From positions 47,501-111,500 of the forward strand of contig JAHDVF020000126.1 of NCBI GenBank assembly GCA_022606425.2: DNA of 64,000 nucleotides. Direction: 5' to 3'. The notes beneath the pieces were generated by a model that saw only the letters and a list, made by a program, of their open reading frames with translations, searched no databases and was not told the origin of the DNA. This DNA comes from Lepidostoma basale (taxonomy: Eukaryota; Arthropoda; Insecta; Trichoptera; Lepidostomatidae). This document shows, in pieces, positions 40,921 through 49,985 of the stretch. Positions within the stretch are counted from its first letter, which is position 1, and each line of letters starts with the position of its first letter. The position numbers and the translations under genes were made by a program.

Positions 40921-40975
40921 TTATTTAAACATTTCATAATGTTGAAACATTAAAGTGTTTCCGCCAAAACAATGG

Positions 40976-41561
40976 ATTAACTAATAAATCTTTTCGGTTT
41001 TGAATGTGTTAGGGAATATCCTAAAGAGGATGTATTGGTAAAAACATAAATAATGGGAGCCAAAATAAAATTGTCGAGTAAGGCCTCGTTCCCGTCAGAC
41101 TCGGAAGAGGAAGAACTACGTAAAAGCTCTCAAACTGGTGCCCGATCCTCGGTTTAACCGCGAGAGTACATTTATTAACATTTCTCCGATCCGCTGACAA
41201 GGGGATCAGCCCTCGGCGGGGCTTACTACGTCACTGGAGTGTATTGATGGAACTTATTATATAAATTAAAGTGGAAGATTTGCGGGACCCCCCCGCGCAC
41301 TCGCACCCTCCAGAGGCGGTGCGTCAATTCTCCGAAGCTTAAAAAAAATAGCACACACTTAATCTTGATTAGCATTCAAGATTATCTTACTTTTTATTTT
41401 ACTGTTGTTCATATGCATTTTTATTGTCAAAAAATCTAAATTAATTAAGTTTATTTATAGACATTACAAATAAAAATTAGGTTTAAGGCATCTACCTAGA
41501 ACAGATAGAATATAATACCAGGAACGCATAAGAGATGGTTCGATTTAAGGAAGACTAGATG
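40976..41561. other. Unassigned stretch with GC-richer part
   Basis: 41130-41340 is GC-rich and unique. No coding or repeat match. Confidence 0.4.
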
Positions 41562-41822
41562 CCCCCAGAGCTTAAAAGAATAATTGGACTAAGCTGGGCA
41601 GCTTTCGGAAATATGAGTTACATCCTTAAAAACCGGAAAATATCGATCAACCTGAAACGAAAAGTCTATGAAGCCTGCGTTCTGCCAGTGGCTACTTATG
41701 GTCTTGAAACAGACACGTCGGAATAACCTGGATTCAGTCTACACAGGACAGAGTGACATGGAAGCGAATGGAGGAGGCATTTGTCAAGGAGTGGACGGGA
41801 ATAGGCTGAGTAAGAAGAAGAA
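41562..41822 (+). mobile_element. R3 copy with large internal deletion
   Basis: IIGLSWAAFGNMSYILKN, LPVATYGLE joins at 41706 directly to DTSE/HVGITW sequence (ACAGACACGTCGGAATAACC), skipping about 300 bases present in 20880-21450. TGAA is shared at both breakpoints. Confidence 0.85.
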
Positions 41823-42073
41823 AAAGATACCCCCAACTAATTCTTATAATCGTTCTAAAGGTGTCGACAAACTGTCAAAATACAGGTGAGAGAGAGATCT
41901 AAAGGGCTGGATGCAGGCGCCAAAATCCTTCTTCGGTCTTCGTCTGTATCTTGTTCCGTTTATATCATTAACAAAGACTTTCTTTATAATTTTTCTACAT
42001 TCATTCATAAATAAATATTGACGATTTTTTTATGAATTGAAACAGGTTTTTTTCTGCTTTTTAGTTAATTTTT

Positions 42074-42118
42074 CTCGACATGTTTCAAACGCTTTACACT
42101 TTCATCATCGGGAGAGCG
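42074..42118 (-). ncRNA. Hammerhead-like motif, HH-K (U4 to C)
   Basis: Stem I TCTC/GAGA, box CCGATGA (42111-42105), weak stem II, GAAA, ACATGT, GTC. Confidence 0.5.
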
Positions 42119-42136
42119 ATATAAACGTTTATATAG

Positions 42137-42182
42137 TTCTCCCGACAATTAAGGTGTAAAAACTTACGAAAAATGTCGAGAA
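42137..42182 (+). ncRNA. Hammerhead-like motif, HH-K
   Basis: Stem I TTCTC/GAGAA perfect, CCGACAA (42142-42148), stem II TAAG/CTTA, GAAA, ATGTC. Both boxes altered or weakened. Confidence 0.45.
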
Positions 42183-42297
42183 AAATAAACTCAAAAGTGG
42201 AAAATAAAGTGATTTAATTAAAAACGAAATCGTCATTATGGAATTTGCACAGTATTAATGCTTTGAATTTATCTGGGGGAAAAATAACTGTTTAAAT

Positions 42298-42535
42298 AAA
42301 AAAAACTTTGTTATAAATATCACAATTGATTATATTTTGGAGCGACAACTGTTTCACTAACCGATGTTAGCATCGCCAGGTCTAACAATTGTGATATTTA
42401 TAACAAAGTATTTTAGATAGTTCTCAGGTCTTACAATTGTGATAATTTATAACAAAGTTTTTTTTATTTAAACTGTTAATAATGTTTTAATACTAAAGGG
42501 TTTCCGCCAAAACAATGGATTATCTAAAAATTAAA
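42298..42535 (-). mobile_element. HH-E element with internal tandem duplication
   Basis: Ribozyme 42326-42388. The piece AGGTCTAACAATTGTGATA...AACAAAG (42377-42412) is repeated at 42426-42462. Ends TTTCCGCCAAAACAATGG. Confidence 0.65.
42326..42388 (-). ncRNA. Hammerhead-like ribozyme, HH-E (A6 to G)
   Basis: CTGGCGA (42378-42372), GCTAAC ATCG GTTAGT stem II, GAAA, ACAGTTGT, GTC. Confidence 0.6.
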
Positions 42536-42656
42536 AAATTAACCTTTTTTAATATAATCAAATGATTTTACTGAAATCTCTTGATCGATGTTCATTTTAA
42601 ATAATAATTAAATAAAACATTTTTTTTAACTACTTCCACTTTTGTCTTTATTTCGA

Positions 42657-42698
42657 CAGCAACCGGTTTCGCCAGGCTCGCTAGCATCGACAGACTGG
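42657..42698 (-). ncRNA. Hammerhead-like ribozyme, HH-G (A6 to U)
   Basis: CTGTCGA (42693-42687), stem II GCTAG/CTGGC with loop CGAGC, GAAA, ACCGGT, triplet GTT. Confidence 0.65.
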
Positions 42699-42719
42699 TT
42701 TCTGGACGCTATGATTGAC

Positions 42720-42759
42720 CAGTCTGTCGATGCCAGCGAGCCTGCGAAACCGGTCGCTG
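42720..42759 (+). ncRNA. Hammerhead-like ribozyme, HH-G (A6 to U)
   Basis: CAGT/GCTG stem I, CTGTCGA (42724-42730), stem II GCCAG/CTG-GC with one base lost, GAAA (42746-42749), ACCGGT, GTC. Confidence 0.65.
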
Positions 42760-42790
42760 TCGAAATAGAGAAAAAAATATTAATTAACCC

Positions 42791-43271
42791 TTTATTGCAT
42801 AGTGATGGAAATATCCATCATACCCTTAGGTTAAGAATATTTTCGCACCGCCACTGCCGCATGTAATTAAAGAGTTTCACCCCTGCCTCTGAAACATTCA
42901 CAACATCTTCCTTACTCCCCCAAACTTTGTACATTTCGGATAACTCGGCGAATCCTGTGTTTCCTCCGAACGAGTACGTATATTTTATTCCAACAATTTC
43001 CAGTAAAAAATGGTAATCCTTACACAATTCCGCGAATAATGAAAGCGCCGAAGTTTTTTTTACCCCGCCGGGTATAAAATTACATAGGAAATAAACGTTT
43101 TAAACTTGCAAGGCGAAATAATTTTCTGGAAAATTAGTTTCAACTAACATTTATGCCTGAAAACAGTTATAATTCTTTGCTGAGCGATAACAATAAATAT
43201 TTTAAATGCAATTTTTATACATCTTCACAAATGCCTTCATGAGCGTGAAAATGAAAAACAACAACAAAAAA
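42791..43271. other. Unassigned stretch
   Basis: A 69-codon minus frame (43027-42818) has no recognisable domain. Nothing else seen. Confidence 0.4.
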
Positions 43272-43400
43272 CAATCTCGCCATTTCTCCGAAGGGGAGGC
43301 AGTTGAAAATAGACCGCCACACTACTCGATCCTCACACACTTCTCTTCCACATAAGTTACATACAGCGAGTCATATACTCGTATGTACGAGTACGTCGAT
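43272..43400 (-). mobile_element. R1 3'-end fragment
   Basis: Antisense TCGCCATTTCTCCGAAGGGG, AATAGACCGCCACACTAC, GCGAGTCATA. Diverged. Confidence 0.65.
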
Positions 43401-43439
43401 TCTTTCGAAATGAATAAGTTCCGAAGTGAAAGTTAATAC

Positions 43440-43520
43440 TAAAATATACATTTTTTATAAGTTTTATTATTTTGTGTGAGTGACATGTTTTCGCCTTGCT
43501 AGAGCATTATCAAATATATC
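43440..43520 (-). mobile_element. HH-A fragment with decayed ribozyme
   Basis: TAAGTTTTATTATTTTGTGT, GACATGTTTTCGCC (one extra T in GAAAC), TTATCAA box at 43507-43513. Confidence 0.5.
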
Positions 43521-43675
43521 CTAGTAAAAGAAAAGACTCTTTACTTTAATAAATTTCATAATTTTTCTAATAAATACTCCCTGTAAAGTGTTTTCTATAA
43601 AGATCTTCTGCTTAATCCTTAATCCAATCTTAATAGATGGCGCTAGTGTAGATTGAACTAAAAAATGTGAAGAGT

Positions 43676-44020
43676 AGTCCAACATTGTAGCATTTATTTA
43701 TTTATTATTATGATGATTTGTATTTTAAGCGCGCCGTTTTGTAAAATCAATTACTCCAAGGGCGCACTAGGAAATGACTGACCGAACAGTGCAGTCTTCA
43801 GATGTTTCTTAAATTTAACGTCACTATCCTCATACTTAATACTAACATGGAGGCTATTCCACGCCAACGGACCTGCAACGCTGAAAGCACGATCATAGAA
43901 ACATGCTTTATTGGCTCTGACTGGAATCGCTATGTTGTTTGCACTTGTTTCTACTGATCGGAGTGAACGTTGCCTCTCCGTTGGCATGGGTGTCACGCAG
44001 AGGTCCGATATATACGCTGG
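43676..44020 (-). mobile_element. CRJ LINE ORF2 C-terminus, open frame, nested in P6
   Basis: The minus frame (44038-43751) reads YISDLCVTPMPTERQRSLRS, VETSANNIAIPVRANKACFY, DRAFSVAGPLAWNSLHVSIK, YEDSDVKFKKHLKTALFGQS. AFSVAGPLAWN.L and FKKHLKTALF are CR1/Jockey ORF2 C-terminal motifs. The 3' tail is ATTATTATTATG-like. The upstream RT is missing. Confidence 0.88.
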
Positions 44021-44084
44021 CATATATACATCTTCCAAAAAATTGTCAGACGTGGTGATCGTAAGAAGGGAGGAATGGGGAATG

Positions 44085-44172
44085 TTGTATTATTATAATA
44101 CATAAAGCTATTATAATAGCATAAAGTTATATTATAATAGCATAAAGTTGTATTATTGTAATACATAAAGCT
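44085..44172. repeat. Minisatellite-like expansion inside P6
   Basis: About four units of TATTATAATAGCATAAAG-type sequence (about 22-26 bp) replace the single P stretch before CTTAACCCAACCAATGAC. Confidence 0.7.
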
Positions 44173-44345
44173 TAACCCAACCAATGACGGTCATAAGTCC
44201 TGTAAACGCCTCGACCACCATATTCTGTTTCCAATTTGCATCTTCGTCTCTATTGAGATACAATTAATCCTTAAAATGATAACCCGCAATGGGTAAAATC
44301 CAATATTCGTCTACAAATATTTATATACATTCAAAATAACAAAAT

Positions 44346-44883
44346 GTATTAATTTCTCTGTTTTATTGTTCTAACGAATAAATGTGGATTTTTTCAAATT
44401 ATCAATTGTGTTCACATTAATTCGAACAATACTGTAGTATCTAATATACAGCCAATACAGTTCGGGTTATGACAGAATTACCTCCAAACAATGTACCAGA
44501 ATTGGATTGTATTTAAGATTCAATCTACGGAGCATTGTAGCGAGCTTTACAGCCGCATACACCAGTTAGAGGAAGAAGATTACAGGCGGCTGCGGTCGGT
44601 ACACTCGGCCAGGATGACCGCCGGAGACCTATGACCGAGGGCGCTTAGTGACGGTCCACCGGGCTCTGGTTAAGTTATGGTGAATGCACGCGCTGCACAT
44701 CCGACAGACAATCGCATACATGGACAGTTCGTGTCGCATACAAGTACATGTGCTTGAATTCGGATCGGTTCTTGCGTCGAATTAAGCACACCAAATATGG
44801 AGAATAGACAGCGAAATCAAATGTACTAACAATTTACAACGCTATGTATTGTATAATAAATAAAAAAATTGAAATACATTTTT
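44346..44883. other. Unassigned stretch with GC-richer part
   Basis: 44560-44730 is GC-rich and unique. Nothing recognised. Confidence 0.4.
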
Positions 44884-45366
44884 TTGGCAGTGCACAATGG
44901 TGTTCTTCTACCGACCCTTACGTATGGAAGCGAAGCATGGAACTGGCAAAAGAAGGATGAAAATAGAATAAATGCAGTAGAAATGAGATCTCTTAGAATG
45001 TGTTGAATGAAAATATAAGAAGTGAATGCGGTGCGAATGATGGTGTCATGAACAAAATAATGAAAGGATCATTAAGATGGTTTGGACATATGGAAAGAAT
45101 GAATTAAGAAAGAATGGTAAAAAAATTATATGTTAACGATGTAAATGGAGCCAGAAATAGAGGAAGACCGAGGAAAACGTGGCACGATCAAATAAATCAA
45201 ATATTGAATGTCGGCCATGTGAGGAGTCAGAGAAATCGACGCGCGTGCATGACACGATGTATGAATGTTGAGGAATCGAGAGAAATATGTCAGGAAAGAA
45301 AAGTGTGGCAGTCCATTCTTTCTGCCTGCCCCTTCGGAGAGACGGCGTGATGGTTAGTTAGTTATA
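44884..45366 (+). mobile_element. R1 fragment
   Basis: GGCAGTGCACAATGGTGTTC start, LPTLTYGSEAWNWQKKDENR, a deletion at SLRR(M)C, then frame shifts, and from 45114 an open MVKKLYVNDVNGARNRGRPR, KTWHDQINQILN, RRACMTRCMNVEESREICQE. TTAG tail at 45352. Confidence 0.85.
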
Positions 45367-45379
45367 TATATTTTTTGTT

Positions 45380-45930
45380 ACAAATACGATTTTTTTTTAC
45401 AATTCTTTCATGGCAATTATTTTCTTATTCTTCTTCTTCTGCTTTATTCAGGACTGTGTCCTGTTATTTCTCGGAGCCTGTTCCTGGGATACAGATGTCC
45501 AACTGTCTCGCCATCTTGTTCCTGCCGTTCGATTTCCTGTTGGTACTTTATTTGCGGCTATATTGATCACTCTTTCAGAACATGCTCTCTCCAGTAGCGT
45601 CTTCTCAGTCTTCCCCATCACGCGACATCTTCTACATTGCAGATGTTTCTTATTTCAGAATTCTGTCTCGGAGTGTCGTTGCCGCAACGGATCGGAGAGT
45701 CTTCATTTCTGTGGTTCTTAGGAGACGTTTTGATCTGATCTTGTCAGCTCTCGTTTCTATTCCATATGTCATTATAGGACGTACGCATGTCTTGTAGATT
45801 CGAATTTTACTCTTCTTTATCATATTTTTATTTTTCCAAACAGCATTCGTCAAGCAGCCAGCCACAACGGCGGCCCTGTTTGTTCGTTCACTTACTTCTC
45901 CGTAAAGGTCACTGCTGGTAATAATAAAAT
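45380..45930 (-). mobile_element. R6 RTE-like fragment
   Basis: Minus: SSDLYGEVSERTNRAAVVAG, CLTNAVWKNKNMIKKSKIRI, YKTCVRPIMTYGIETRADKI, LRSVAATTLRDRILK, then in other frames RARWRDSWTSVSQEQ-like sequence. 5' truncated relative of 28378-28984. Confidence 0.82.
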
Positions 45931-45949
45931 GTCAATATAATCACTGATG

Positions 45950-46345
45950 GTAATCGAAGGTTGAGGCAGAAAGAATGGATTGCAACACTCTTCTTTCCTG
46001 ACACATATCTGTCGCATCCTCAACGTTCATACATCGTGTCATGCACGCGCATCGATTTCTCTGACTCCTCACGTGGCCAACACTCAATATTTGATTCATT
46101 TGATCGTGCCACGTTTTCCTCAGTCTTCCTTTATTTCTAATTCCATTTACATCGTTAACATATACTTTTTTACCATTCTTTCTTCATTCATTCTTTCCAT
46201 GTGTCCAAACCATCTTAATGGTCCTTTCATTATTTCGTTCATAACACCATCATTCGCACCGCATTCACTTCTTATTCGACACTCTATCATACACATAGTA
46301 TTCGCACATTCGTCTAAGAGGTCTCATTTCTACTGCATTTATACA
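45950..46345 (-). mobile_element. R1 fragment
   Basis: Antisense from AGGCAGAAAGAATGGATTGC to TCTCATTTCTACTGCATTTA. It lacks the tail and has one small deletion in the NENIRSEC region. Confidence 0.82.
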
Positions 46346-46944
46346 AATAACAGCCGCGGGCCGTGCTTTGGACAGTCGTATTCTGTACAAAAGAGCCAAG
46401 ACAAGTCTGGTGATGGTACAATTCTATCAATTAACATTTAACAAGCGCGCGTACAGGAATCAATATTCAAATAAAAAAATATACATTACTGAACGTTCCT
46501 TTTTAAATATACGAGTAAGTGATTGTACACCGCTGTAAGTATGTAGGACTACGAAAGTGTACAAAGTACATACCGGAATTAGAGACCGTTCAAGCACCGG
46601 AAACGAATTCAGGAATTCAGGATGTATCCCATACACAATAATTATTATTCAGGTACCACGACTCCCAATATCATTGAACGGAAATTGAAATGACTTTCAT
46701 TGAATAATTAATTCTCCGACAAAGTCGAGCACATGAGTGTTTACATTAGCGTGCCTCTGTACTCGTAACGTATTGATACAAAAATACATATACATTTTCT
46801 ATTAAATAATAAGTACTTACCCCATATTTCGTATGTGGCCCTGGTACCTTCGAGTGTACCTGGTACCCGTGTATACAATATCAAATGGTTAATTTGGAAT
46901 TAAAAACAATGAAAATAAAAAGAACGAAAAATCAGTCGTAGTGT
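46346..46944. other. Unassigned stretch
   Basis: Nothing recognised. Confidence 0.4.
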
Positions 46945-47105
46945 TAAAGGCGGGCCACACTGTGGTAAACAAGCTCTCCACAAGGGTGACCTTGGTGGGA
47001 GCTGTGGAGCCCGCGGTTGGTTTAGCGTCCACACTTGGTTTAAAACCAACTCTCCACCGTAGACACTATTTTCGTATACGTCCGCACTCCACTGATGCAC
47101 GGTGT
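46945..47105 (+). mobile_element. Partial copy of the TIR transposon of 9267-9679
   Basis: GGCGGGCCACACTGTGGTAA, ACAAGCTCTCCACAAGGGTG, GTAGACACTATTTTCGTATA, CGTCCGCACTCCACTGATGC. Left end present, right half missing. Confidence 0.7.
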
Positions 47106-47177
47106 TTCAGGGTGAGATATTACGAGCAACTTTTGGTAAAAACCCAATGACATGGAAATGGCTAATTATAAGTGTCC

Positions 47178-47378
47178 TAATCATTCGCACCGCATTCACT
47201 TATTATATTTTCATTCGACATTCTATCATACACAGAGTATCCGCACATTCGTCTAAGAGATCTCATTTATACTGCATTTATTCTACTTTCATCCATCTTT
47301 TGCCAGTTCCATGCTTCGCTTCCATACATAAGGGTCGGTAGAAGAACACCATTGTGCACTGTGCCATTCTAGCTAATA
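47178..47378 (-). mobile_element. R1 internal fragment
   Basis: Antisense CGCACATTCGTCTAAGAGAT, CCAGTTCCATGCTTCGCTTC, AACACCATTGTGCACTGTGC. 3' part missing. Confidence 0.8.
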
Positions 47379-48224
47379 TCGAATATCAAATAATCAATGA
47401 AAACACACTCGTAATCCTGATTTACACGAACTCTTAATCTGACTAAAGTCAGTCGTGGCAGATAAACAGTTAATTTTTAGAAAATCGAAATTAGAAGATG
47501 ATATGGTATAAATTCTAAATTCAAAAATGGTTAAGTACGTTACTTGTGTAACATATAACAAGTTTGATACCCAATCGTGTCGTTGCGAGAGAACAAGAAA
47601 TGAAGAATAAAAGTGGGCATGGTTCCATTTGTAGGCGGCGGGCATAATTCGCCTACGACCTGCCTTATATTAATTTAACCATAGCCATTTTGTGAAACGT
47701 CTAAACAGGCACTTTGGGCGGGAAATAGTTTCATTATCTTATTTCGTATTCCAGAAAGATCTCTCAAACGCGATGCGTGTCACATCTTAATTTTTAGAAA
47801 CGCCCAGAAAAAGTTTTCCAAGTATCGCCCATAAAATCCAACAAAAACAAATATATAATAAAAAAAACGTCTTTCGTAAAAAAACTTTGTCTATGGTTAT
47901 TTATGGTTCGCATCCCGAATAACGGGCGAGGGATGTAAAACCTTTTTTAATGATATTATTTATATCTTTAACGAGCAGGATACAAACAGGGGTCGATAAC
48001 ACAAGCTAATGCAGTAAAAAATATTTTATTACTACCCGAACTTTGATTATTACTAGCACGGTGTAAACATCATGTTTTTATGTGAATTTATTTTGATGCT
48101 GAGAGTAAGTACTGTGTAGAAATTATGGTTGTTGACAATACTAACAAATAATCCTAGACGACTGTGTGGTAGAACATTGCATTATTCGAGTACAAATAAT
48201 TTATAACCTTGAATTAAATTATTA
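47379..48224. other. Unassigned stretch
   Basis: AT-rich; nothing recognised. Confidence 0.4.
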
Positions 48225-48261
48225 ATACGAATAAAAACGTCTTTTTTCTAGAAGTTTTATT

Positions 48262-48631
48262 ACATTTTATGGGACATTTTGAATGTATACAAATACTTGT
48301 AGACAAGTACTGGATTTAACCCATTGCGGGTCAGTCATTTTTAAGATTAATTTTTATCTCAATAGAGACGAAGATGTAAATTGTTTTTTGGAAACAGAAT
48401 ATGGTGGTCGAGGCGTTTACAGGACTTATGATATTGGTTGGGTCAAGCGATCGCTTTATATAATACAACATTCCCCATTCCGCCCTTCTTGTTGGAATGT
48501 TGTATTGCATAAAGCGATCGCTTAACCCAACCAATGACAGGTCATAAGTCCTGTAAACGCCTCTACCACCATATTCTGTTTCCAAAAAACAATTTACATC
48601 TTCACCTCTATTGAGATAACATTTTATGGGA
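48262..48631. mobile_element. P element copy P7, long palindrome with 13-bp TSD
   Basis: ACATTTTATGGGA at 48262-48274 and 48619-48631. The insertion (48275-48618) is a head-to-head repeat: the plus arm TGGTGGTCGAGGCGTTTACA...GCGATCGC and the minus arm GCGATCGCTTAACCCAACC...ACCACCATATTCTG, about 100 bp each, joined near 48490. Confidence 0.85.
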
Positions 48632-48668
48632 ATTACATGTTTCGCCTTTCTAAGGCATTATCAAATGT
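48626..48668 (-). ncRNA. Hammerhead-like ribozyme, HH-A
   Basis: TTGATAA (48664-48658), stem II GCCTT AGA AAGGC perfect, GAAA, ACATGT, triplet GTA. Confidence 0.55.
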
Positions 48669-48711
48669 TCTACGGCTATATCATTTGATAATAATATTCG
48701 TGTTTCAAATG

Positions 48712-48810
48712 TTACATTTGATAATGCTAAGGCATTTTGACATATTTTGGCATTTTGGCATTTGACATTTTGGCATTTGGCCCTTCTAAAGAAGGGCGAA
48801 ACATGTCATT
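48712..48810 (+). ncRNA. Hammerhead-like motif with expanded stem II, HH-A
   Basis: TTGATAA (48718-48724) and GAAACATGTC (48798-48807) are 73 bases apart instead of about 17. The gap is filled by GGCATTTTGACAT-like repeats and ends in GCCCTTCTAAAGAAGGGC, itself a perfect hairpin. Confidence 0.5.
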
Positions 48811-49020
48811 CCCATAAAATATAATAAAACTTCTAGAAACCTGACGTTTTCATTCGTATTAATTATTTAATATGGAGTTTTACAACATTGTTCAAGAAAC
48901 ACTGAATAAATTTAATTAAATTAATCTAAATTCTTCCACCCGTTCAATTCTATATCTTCTAGAAGTTAATTAATATAGACGATGTGTATAACATCTCAGA
49001 AGCTTGTGGGGATAAATAAA

Positions 49021-49063
49021 CTTAATGACACGTTTCGCCATGTAAAGATATTATCAAACGCAG
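49021..49063 (-). ncRNA. Hammerhead-like motif, HH-A type
   Basis: TTGATAA (49057-49051), ATATCTTTACATGGC, GAAACGTGTC, ATTAAG. Stem II weak. Confidence 0.4.
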
Positions 49064-49144
49064 TGAGAATTAAACGCACAGCTGTTTATATATACGAGCA
49101 AATGGAGCAGAATAATATTCTTGGGGTAATTGATGTGGTTTAAT

Positions 49145-49310
49145 ACATGACGACGTGGTCCTAGCAGGAGGCAAACGTCTTGGTACCAAAAAGACTGGAG
49201 TGGAATAAGGAGTGTGGAGGAGTTGCTCTGGTATACGCAAGACAGAGAAACATTTTCGGAAACGATGGCCAACATCGGTGAAACTTAGCGCAAGAAGATG
49301 AAGAATACAA
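49145..49310 (+). mobile_element. R5 RTE-like C-terminal fragment
   Basis: RRGPSRRQTSWYQKDWSG, IRSVEELLWYTQDRETFSET, MANIG. Matches the GRRQLSWL...ELFRA..DKEAFSKMV tail at 22281-22496. Confidence 0.7.
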
Positions 49311-49359
49311 TAATTAAAAGGCAAGAGAAAAAACCCCAAATATGAAATTGTATATGTCA

Positions 49360-49435
49360 TTTCCAAAAAACATAAGAAAACTTCTAGAAAACAGATGTTT
49401 TCATTCATATTAATTATTTAATCTGGATTTAAACA
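49360..49435 (+). mobile_element. HH-A terminal fragment
   Basis: AAAACTTCTAGAAAACAGAT, GTTTTCATTCATATTAATTA. No ribozyme. Confidence 0.5.
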
Positions 49436-49522
49436 GCATTTATCCCTATTTCCTTTATCCCTTTCTTTTTTATATACTTTGTATACATATACAACACTAA
49501 CTTTAATTTATTTTTTTAATTA

Positions 49523-49567
49523 AATCTCAGACATGTTTCGGACAACCGATCCTTCCTCAGTGATATA
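49523..49567 (-). ncRNA. Hammerhead ribozyme, HH-F, intact core
   Basis: Stem I ATATCA/TGAGAT (5 of 6), CTGAGGA (49560-49554), stem II GGAT/GTCC with loop CGGTT, GAAA, stem III ACATGT, GTC (49532-49530). Confidence 0.82.
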
Positions 49568-49600
49568 ATAAAGATACATATTTTAAATATGCGTCTTTAT

Positions 49601-49644
49601 AATATCACTGAGGAAGGAACATTGTCCGAAACATATCTGATATT
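49601..49644 (+). ncRNA. Hammerhead ribozyme, HH-F, intact boxes, perfect stem I
   Basis: AATATCA (49601-49607) with TGATATT (49638-49644), seven pairs. CTGAGGA (49608-49614), stem II GGA...TCC with an A bulge, GAAA (49628-49631), ACATAT, ATC. Confidence 0.82.
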
Positions 49645-49794
49645 TAATTTTTTTTTATTTAAAGTTAGTGTTGTATTATATATACAAAGTATATAAAAAA
49701 GAAAAATACAAATAAAACATCTAAACATATGGCGAACATAGAAGAAATGAAACAGCATTGTCCAAAAAAAAACAATAAATATCATTATACGAAT

Positions 49795-49985
49795 GCGAAC
49801 GTATATTTTCTAGAAGTTTTATTATATTTTATGTGTTCAAATGATTACAATTGATAATGCCCTAGACTGGCGAAACATGCCGTTCACATAAAATAGAATA
49901 AAATTTCTAGCTAACAGACCTCTTCAATCATATTAATTATTTAAAATGGAGTTTTACATCATCGTTCAAGAATTAATATAGTATT
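49795..49985 (+). mobile_element. HH-A element with ribozyme-like motif
   Basis: CTAGAAGTTTTATTATATTT, then TTGATAA (49851-49857), stem II GCC/GGC, GAAA (49872-49875), CATGCC (16.1 U lost), ACATAAAATAGAATAAAATT, AAATGGAGTTTTACATCATC. Confidence 0.6.

Larger units (their letters stand above)
40655..40975 (+). mobile_element. HH-E element interrupted by P5
   Basis: Ribozyme 40662-40728 and TGTGACATTTATAGCAAAGA, then P sequence at 40752-40920, then the HH-E end (ATAATGTTGAAACATTAAAG, TGTTTCCGCCAAAACAATGG). Confidence 0.7.
42056..42260. mobile_element. HH-K inverted-repeat element
   Basis: Arms TTTTTCTCGACATGTTTC and AAATGTCGAGAAAAATAAAC; outer end AATCGTCATTATGGAATTTG. Two ribozyme-like motifs (42074 minus, 42137 plus). 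Tandem relatives at 51485-51830. Confidence 0.6.
42540..42790. mobile_element. HH-G inverted-repeat element
   Basis: Left flank AATCTCTTGATCGATGTTCA, AAAACATTTTTTTTAACTAC; ribozymes 42657 (minus) and 42720 (plus) separated by about 20 bases, giving a near palindrome. The right flank is truncated. Confidence 0.75.
43610..44345 (-). mobile_element. P element copy P6, interrupted by CRJ
   Basis: TTAATAGATGGCGCTAGTGT at the left, then the LINE insertion, then CTTCCAAAAAATTGTCAGAC, AACCCAACCAATGAC, TCTTCGTCTCTATTGAGATA, AACCCGCAATGGGTAAAATC to 44345. This copy shows the full length of the P arm. Confidence 0.7.
48225..48915. mobile_element. HH-A inverted pair, interrupted by P7
   Basis: Left arm TAATACGAATAAAAACGTCT up to 48274. 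P7 follows, then the arm resumes GGGAATTACATGTTTCGCCT, with a minus ribozyme (48626) and a plus half (48712-48807), then TAGAAACCTGACGTTTTCAT and ATGGAGTTTTACAACATTGT. Confidence 0.75.
49471..49702. mobile_element. HH-F inverted-repeat element
   Basis: Left arm ATATACTTTGTATACATATA to the minus ribozyme; loop TACATATTTTAAATATGCGT; right arm from the plus ribozyme to ATATACAAAGTATATAAAAA. Both ribozymes have intact boxes. Confidence 0.8.

Noticed and set aside
41930..41972. R1 fragment (CGGTCTTCGTCTGTATCTTG region)
   Set aside because: Similarity to the antisense RGRPRKT region is suggestive but too short and diverged.
45980..46441. 153-codon plus-strand frame
   Set aside because: Antisense of an R1 fragment.
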